Shown here one piece after another: positions 32,801 to 36,515 of a DNA stretch of 36,515 bases. The first letter of the stretch is position 1. Each line of letters begins with the position of its first letter. A program made the translations under genes and the position numbers. Origin of the DNA: an uncultured Alphaproteobacteria bacterium (lineage in GTDB: Bacteria > Pseudomonadota > Alphaproteobacteria > RF32 > CAG-239); contig CALYAY010000014.1 in the NCBI GenBank assembly GCA_944393695.1, positions 1 to 36,515 of the forward strand, written 5' to 3'. The notes below the pieces were generated by a model. The model ran no database searches and had not been told where the DNA came from. It saw only the letters and a program-made list of their open reading frames with translations.

Positions 32801-34093
32801 ATGAGCGATACCAAAGATAACGATAAAGGCGAAACCCTCTACTGTTCGTTCTGCGGCAAAAGCCAGGACGAGGTAAAAAAGCTGGTTGCCGGCCGCGGCG
32901 TATATATTTGCGACGAATGTATTGAAGTCTGCATAAACATTGTTGCCGACGAACTGAGCGAGATGGAGCAGAATGCCGGCGGCAATACCGCAGAAAGACT
33001 GCCCACCCCGTCAAAGATAAAAGAATTTCTTGACCAGTATGTCATCGGCCAGGATTATGCCAAAAAGGTGCTGTCGGTAGCGGTTTACAATCACTATAAA
33101 CGCCTCAACAGCAAAAAGACCAACAAGGATATTGATATTCAGAAGTCAAATGTTATTTTGATTGGTTCCACCGGCAGCGGTAAAACCCTTCTGGCGCAGA
33201 CCCTGGCCAAGATTCTGGATGTGCCTTTTGCCATTGCCGACGCCACCACTCTGACCGAAGCCGGTTATGTCGGTGAGGATGTTGAAAACATCATCCTGAA
33301 ATTGGTTCAAAACGCCAATTATGATTTGGACAAGGCGCAGCGCGGCATAGTTTATATTGATGAAATTGATAAAATTACCCGCAAGTCTGACGGCCCGTCC
33401 ATTACGCGCGATGTCTCGGGCGAGGGCGTGCAGCAGGCTTTGTTGAAAATCATCGAAGGTACGGTGGCCAATGTTCCGCCCCAGGGCGGCCGCAAACACC
33501 CGCAGCAGGAATTTTTGCATGTCGACACCACCAACATTTTGTTTATTTGCGGCGGAGCTTTTGCCGGACTGGAAAAAATCGTGGCCAACCGCGGCAGTGA
33601 AACTTCTATCGGTTTTGGCGCCAAGGTTGAATCTCCGGAAGATAAGGGCATCGGTGAAATTATCAAAAATGTTCAGCCGGAAGATTTGCTGAAATATGGT
33701 TTGATTCCCGAGTTCATCGGCCGTCTGCCGATTATTGCCACTTTGGGCGACTTAGACGAAGACGCCTTGGTGCGTGTTTTGACCGAACCCAAAAATGCTT
33801 TGGTCAAGCAGTATGCCGCTTTGTTTGATATGGAAAATATCAAACTGACGATTACCGATGATGCCTTGCGTGCCATCGCCAAAAAGGCAATCGAGCGCAA
33901 AACCGGCGCCCGCGGACTGCGCGCCATTATGGAAGATAATCTGCTGGAATTGATGTATGATATTCCCGACATGAAAGACGTCAGCGAAATCATCATTGAC
34001 GCCGATGTGATTAATAACGGCAAAGAACCGGAATTAATCCGCGGCAAACAGGAAAATAACGGCGAAGTTTCTCACAGTGAAAAAACCGCCTGA
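32801..34093 (+). CDS. clpX: ClpX, ATP-dependent unfoldase of the ClpXP protease
   Basis: 430 residues. The N-terminal zinc finger uses Cys15, Cys18, Cys37 and Cys40 (CSFC, CDEC). Walker A GSTGSGKT is at 122-129, Walker B IDEID at 186-190. The AAA domain ends with the sensor region (KTGARGLRA). The start lies 9 bases after clpP, so they form one operon. It converges with VP-C and shares the terminator at 34110. Confidence 0.97.
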   Translation: MSDTKDNDKGETLYCSFCGKSQDEVKKLVAGRGVYICDECIEVCINIVADELSEMEQNAGGNTAERLPTPSKIKEFLDQYVIGQDYAKKVLSVAVYNHYKRLNSKKTNKDIDIQKSNVILIGSTGSGKTLLAQTLAKILDVPFAIADATTLTEAGYVGEDVENIILKLVQNANYDLDKAQRGIVYIDEIDKITRKSDGPSITRDVSGEGVQQALLKIIEGTVANVPPQGGRKHPQQEFLHVDTTNILFICGGAFAGLEKIVANRGSETSIGFGAKVESPEDKGIGEIIKNVQPEDLLKYGLIPEFIGRLPIIATLGDLDEDALVRVLTEPKNALVKQYAALFDMENIKLTITDDALRAIAKKAIERKTGARGLRAIMEDNLLELMYDIPDMKDVSEIIIDADVINNGKEPELIRGKQENNGEVSHSEKTA

Positions 34094-34109
34094 TAACTTT
34101 TCCTCCAGA

Positions 34110-34140
34110 AAAAAAGGTTCCGAAAACCGGAACCTTTTTT
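34110..34140. terminator. Bidirectional terminator between clpX and VP-C
   Basis: AAAAAAGGTTCC / GGAACCTTTTTT with a short loop. It begins five bases from the VP-C stop on the minus strand and follows clpX on the plus strand. Confidence 0.85.
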
Positions 34141-34145
34141 GTTGG

Positions 34146-34979
34146 TTAAAATTCAAGTACCGGCCGAACCTCGTAATTGTACTCCTTACTGCGGTTGCCG
34201 GAGCCGCTGGTTATCCCGTAGTCATGACTGAAAACCGAGTACCAAGCATTGCCGCTATCGCGCTCGGAAGATGACCAGATATAAGAACTTGTTCCTATTT
34301 CCGAGCCACTGACCAAACCATATCCGATATTAATCAATTCCATACTCTTCATTATATTGGTTATGATACCGGCAGCCGGCAGGCACCAATCCCCGGCATT
34401 TGTTCCAATCGTTTTATATTCGTGTGCTGCCCAGGCGGCGGGGTAAGTACTCTTATTTCCTGCGGTAATAATTTTATTCGTATTTTCACAACTGGCTAAA
34501 TCTTTGGAGGCAGCAGAATCTGCACTGAAGTTTTGAAGCGTTGAAATATCGGTACCGTATCCTCCCCAAGTATAATTACCGAGACTATTCAAAGCCATCA
34601 CCTGCCCGTGTCCGGCATTATCGCTGTAAACCACAACACCAATCGGAGCTTTGGTTGCAATTACACTTCCATATGAGCAAGTCCAATCAGAGTAGAAAAT
34701 TGAGCCGACAACGCAGTTTGAAGTGTCGCCTTTACTGCCGGAAGTTCCGCCTTCTTCAATCACTTTTTCAAGTTCAGTCACTTTGTTGGTGATTTCGTTA
34801 ACCTTGTTAATAACAGTGCAGTTCCAGGCATTGCCAAACGGGCACTTAATCCCGCCTTCGCAGGATGATGAGCTTTCATAACCTAAACTCGAACAGCTCG
34901 GCGTTGGGATACAGGCGGCATACCCCACTCCCGCACTCATCGTCATTACCCCTGCACTCGCCAATAATATCTTCTTCAT
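34146..34979 (-). CDS. VP-C: secreted Cys-rich protein with DUF1566/C-type-lectin-like domain
   Basis: 277 residues, close paralog of VP-A. The signal peptide ends at GYAA before Cys23, followed by the Cys module CSSLGY ... KCPFGNAWNC. A coiled coil follows (INKVNEITNKVTELEK), then a short Gly/Ser/Asp bridge (EGGTSGSKGDTSN). The lectin-like domain begins at CVVGSIFYSD and contains GDWCLPAAG, YIWSSSE, NAWY, HDYG and VRPVLEF. A good ribosome binding site AAGGAGAAAGG precedes the ATG. It is downstream of CysR-C across a 533-base repeat-filled spacer. Tail codons differ from VP-A and the VP-B genes mainly around WSSSE. Confidence 0.8.
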   Translation of the reverse strand: MKKILLASAGVMTMSAGVGYAACIPTPSCSSLGYESSSSCEGGIKCPFGNAWNCTVINKVNEITNKVTELEKVIEEGGTSGSKGDTSNCVVGSIFYSDWTCSYGSVIATKAPIGVVVYSDNAGHGQVMALNSLGNYTWGGYGTDISTLQNFSADSAASKDLASCENTNKIITAGNKSTYPAAWAAHEYKTIGTNAGDWCLPAAGIITNIMKSMELINIGYGLVSGSEIGTSSYIWSSSERDSGNAWYSVFSHDYGITSGSGNRSKEYNYEVRPVLEF

Positions 34980-35014
34980 AACCTTTCTCCTTATATTAGT
35001 TGTTAATAATATTT
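34980..35014 (-). promoter_or_regulatory. VP-C leader: conserved AT-rich element and ribosome binding site
   Basis: The same block as upstream of VP-A (AATATTATTAACAACTAATATA then AAGGAGAA), kept although the DNA beyond it differs. On the minus strand a run of nine G (35022-35030) stands just beyond it. Confidence 0.45.
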
Positions 35015-35021
35015 ACTCCAG

Positions 35022-35030
35022 CCCCCCCCC
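35022..35030. repeat. Homopolymer tract, nine C
   Basis: C9 on the plus strand, 43 bases upstream of the VP-C start, followed by T5. A similar C8T7 tract is at 35227-35241. Runs of this length are prone to slippage. Confidence 0.8.
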
Positions 35031-35031
35031 T

Positions 35032-35087
35032 TTTTACCTCTCCCTATGAGAGGGGAGAGGTCGGAGCGTAAGCTCCGGGTGAGGGTG
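35032..35087. repeat. 56-base exact direct repeat (first copy)
   Basis: Identical to 36460-36515. It contains an inverted repeat (CCTCTCCCTATGAGAGGGGAGAGG) and GGAG-CGTAAG-CTCC. This copy is in the leader of VP-C; the other lies inside the CysR-C reading frame. Confidence 0.9.
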
Positions 35088-35110
35088 ACAAATAACCTTC
35101 CTTCTATCCT

Positions 35111-35128
35111 CTCCCTAAAACCTTAGGG
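35111..35128. repeat. Palindromic repeat, CTCCCTAA family (partly decayed)
   Basis: CTCCCTAA-aacc-TTAGGG, counterpart of the copy at 5621-5640. Confidence 0.75.
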
Positions 35129-35146
35129 CTCTACCCCTCTTCTTTT

Positions 35147-35170
35147 CCCTCCCTGAAAACTCAGGGAGGG
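35147..35170. repeat. Palindromic repeat, CCCTCCCTGA family
   Basis: CCCTCCCTGA-aaac-TCAGGGAGGG, identical to 5657-5680 and followed by a similar GCAGGGTGGGTTTCAT. Confidence 0.85.
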
Positions 35171-35246
35171 GCAGGGTGGGTTTCATGATTCTTCTCTCTG
35201 TTTTCCCCTCTCTTCTCTGCCATCCTCCCCCCCCTTTTTTTATGTC

Positions 35247-35269
35247 ATCCTTGGGTCTAACCCGAGGAT
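35247..35269. repeat. Palindromic repeat, ATCCTCGGG family
   Basis: ATCCTTGGG-tctaa-CCCGAGGAT (one G-T pair) followed by CCAGGTC, counterpart of 5740-5762. Confidence 0.75.
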
Positions 35270-35402
35270 CCAGGTCAAACAAATTAACAATGTCATCCCT
35301 CGTTCAGCGTCAGTCTGAACGTCAAGGGATCTTCCTTATTGACCTCTCCCCTTTAGAAAGGGGAGCCGGAGGGGTCAAATACCAGCCGCTTCATTCTCCT
35401 CA
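35262..35402. repeat. About 140-base direct repeat shared with locus A
   Basis: Nearly identical to 5755-5895 with roughly six mismatches by eye. Between it and the CysR-C stop lies the extra hairpin at 35409-35512, which locus A lacks except for its right edge. Confidence 0.85.
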
Positions 35403-35408
35403 TAACAA

Positions 35409-35512
35409 GGGATTGATATTTGGGCGGGCTGCGCCGCATATTTTCGACGAAGTGTACAACAACAGGTACATGAGGAGAAAATACGCAAGCATGACGCCCA
35501 AATATCAATCCC
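35409..35512. repeat. 104-base element with perfect 18-base terminal inverted repeats
   Basis: GGGATTGATATTTGGGCG at 35409-35426 and its exact reverse complement at 35495-35512. Inside, CATATTTTC pairs imperfectly with GAAAATACG, and TGTAC pairs with GTACA around an 8-base loop, so the whole element can fold as one long hairpin. It abuts the CysR-C stop codon (35513-35515). Locus A keeps only a CAATCCC-like remnant at this place. It could be a small palindromic mobile element or a structured 3' end. Confidence 0.85.
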
Positions 35513-36515
35513 CTATCCGCCGCAGAAGTCACAATAATCCGTACAATTCGTTGCACAGCCGGTGGCGTACCAAAGGCCCGAGCATTCCTCATACTGACAT
35601 ATGGTGCAGCTCGGACAGGTCGTGTATTCTCCCAAGTTCGGACAAGCCTTACAATTGTCATACATCGTGGTTGTCCCCGACAAACAAGTCTTTGCTCCGG
35701 CTTCCCCACCCATGGCCCTGCAGTCCATAAAACCGTCACAGGGATTGGGTTTTATCTTGTAATGCTCTTGCCCGTTGCAACCGAGGCAGCTTTCTCCGTC
35801 TTGCACATAGCCCTCGGGAATACTCGTATTGTCATAGCCCTCACAAGTGTTGCAACAAGTGCCGTAAGTATTGTCGTAAGAACATCTGTCATCACTTAAT
35901 TGTTGTCCGGTTCCGCATTCGTCAACATAACCGGGGTTTAATTCCTGACAGGCACGCTCAGTATCTTTTTCACATGAGGCATATTTCCCGTCGCAAGCCT
36001 CACCAACTCCGTAATACGGGACTTCACAGGTCACATAATTCGAAGGACAGGAGGAAACACATTTTTCGAAATAAGTGCTGTCATAGGGGCAGAAGTTTGA
36101 ACCTTCCTGACCTTCGGGACAGGATGTTTGGGTATATCCTTCCTGACGACAGCGTTCTTCATTATCTAAATCATAATCATCGCCGTTGCCGGGGTCGCCG
36201 GGAGCCCTGTGTCCGTCATCATCGGCATTATTGCCGCTAAACTCATTGCCGGAACAAGCCGAGGTATCGGTTACAAAACAGGTAGCAGCTGTTTTTATTT
36301 TATCACCCTCACCCGTCCTGCTCTGCAGTCCGACCTCTCCCCTCAAGGGAGAGGTTGACCGGTCATACTCCAACTTGATTGGAGTATCCAGGTCAGATAA
36401 ATTTGCTTCTTCACTCCACCTGGATCCTCGGGTCAAGCCCGAGGATGACAAAGCCCTTATTTTACCTCTCCCTATGAGAGGGGAGAGGTCGGAGCGTAAG
36501 CTCCGGGTGAGGGTG
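35513..36515 (-). CDS. CysR-C: secreted Cys-rich, Asp-rich repeat protein (5' end outside window)
   Basis: The reading frame stays open from the stop at 35513 to the window end, so the start and signal peptide lie beyond it. A TTG at 36449-36451 can be read as a start, but it lies inside a palindromic repeat and would give no signal peptide. Bases 36334-36515 encode a linker made of repeats, giving TSPLRGEVG and SSSGLTRGSR. Then come TAATCFVTDTSACSGNEF, an acidic stretch (DGDDYDLDN in CysR-A, GNGDDYDLDN here) and modules closely matching CysR-A to the end (TDYCDFCGG). CysR-A ends DYCDFCGE, so the ends differ just at the stop, where the 104-base hairpin element begins. VP-C lies downstream. 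Confidence 0.75.
   Translation of the reverse strand, partial: TLTRSLRSDLSPLIGRGKIRALSSSGLTRGSRWSEEANLSDLDTPIKLEYDRSTSPLRGEVGLQSRTGEGDKIKTAATCFVTDTSACSGNEFSGNNADDDGHRAPGDPGNGDDYDLDNEERCRQEGYTQTSCPEGQEGSNFCPYDSTYFEKCVSSCPSNYVTCEVPYYGVGEACDGKYASCEKDTERACQELNPGYVDECGTGQQLSDDRCSYDNTYGTCCNTCEGYDNTSIPEGYVQDGESCLGCNGQEHYKIKPNPCDGFMDCRAMGGEAGAKTCLSGTTTMYDNCKACPNLGEYTTCPSCTICQYEECSGLWYATGCATNCTDYCDFCGG
36334..36353. repeat. Palindromic repeat inside CysR-C
   Basis: CCTCTCCC-ctcaa-GGGAGAGG region, read in frame in the linker. Confidence 0.75.
36365..36387. repeat. Palindromic repeat inside CysR-C
   Basis: ATACTCCAA-cttga-TTGGAGTAT, perfect 9-base arms, followed by CCAGGTC; read in frame. Confidence 0.8.
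36424..36446. repeat. Palindromic repeat, ATCCTCGGG family, inside CysR-C
   Basis: ATCCTCGGG-tcaag-CCCGAGGAT, perfect arms, preceded by CCACCTGG. It is inverted relative to the spacer copies and read in frame. Confidence 0.85.
36460..36515. repeat. 56-base exact direct repeat (second copy)
   Basis: Identical to 35032-35087, here inside the open reading frame of CysR-C and running to the window end. Confidence 0.9.

Noticed and set aside
35409..35512. Integron attC site
   Set aside because: The ends lack the RYYYAAC / GTTRRRY boxes, and no integrase or cassette array is seen.

Overview
The window reads as a chromosomal segment of an alphaproteobacterium. The pointers are a ChpT-type histidine phosphotransferase (a family characteristic of Alphaproteobacteria), a hopanoid-precursor set hpnC-hpnD-hpnE, folate-dependent trmFO, and a YhdP/AsmA-like giant envelope protein. 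The unusual paralogous cysteine-rich secreted proteins and the palindromic repeats would fit an uncultured, host-associated lineage. That placement is inference; no rRNA gene is present.

Layout. 1-3024: the 3' end of a lectin-like secreted protein, an M23 endopeptidase lipoprotein, a small membrane protein, a phage Gp37/Gp68-type (DUF5131) protein and tRNA-Asp. 3228-8482: a second M23 endopeptidase, accessory locus A (two secreted Cys-rich genes on the minus strand), a small unknown gene and a periplasmic parvulin isomerase. 8645-12088: secA and an unknown gene. 12138-15475: accessory locus B on the plus strand. 15534-19632: minus-strand operon trmFO-hpnC-hpnD-hpnE, joined by overlapping or abutting stops and starts. 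19781-23822: a membrane-anchored unknown protein, then a tight operon of a secreted unknown protein, ChpT-like, CheY-like and CheR. 23962-32057: PBP1a, prfB (with the programmed +1 frameshift), an alpha/beta hydrolase, a YhdP/AsmA-like protein and a HAD-like protein. 32165-34093: clpP-clpX. 34146-36515: accessory locus C on the minus strand, cut by the window end.

The notable system is the accessory family at loci A, B and C plus the fragment at 1-73. Each full locus pairs a long Cys-rich, Asp-rich secreted protein (called CysR here) with one or two secreted proteins that end in a DUF1566/C-type-lectin-like domain (called VP here). The VP tails share a nearly invariant nucleotide core coding WSSSE. 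Around it lie codons that differ mostly in their first two bases and keep C in the third (NNC). This is the footprint expected if AAC codons of a template were diversified by an adenine-targeting diversity-generating retroelement (DGR). No reverse transcriptase or template repeat was seen here, so the DGR reading remains a hypothesis.

A second layer is a set of palindromic repeat families. They fill the CysR-VP spacers of loci A and C, and they also lie in frame inside the linker between signal peptide and mature domain of all three CysR genes, much like Rickettsia palindromic elements. The four terminal VP genes (all but VP-B1, which is followed by VP-B2) converge on a housekeeping or M23 gene with a bidirectional terminator between them. 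The housekeeping genes around the loci look intact.
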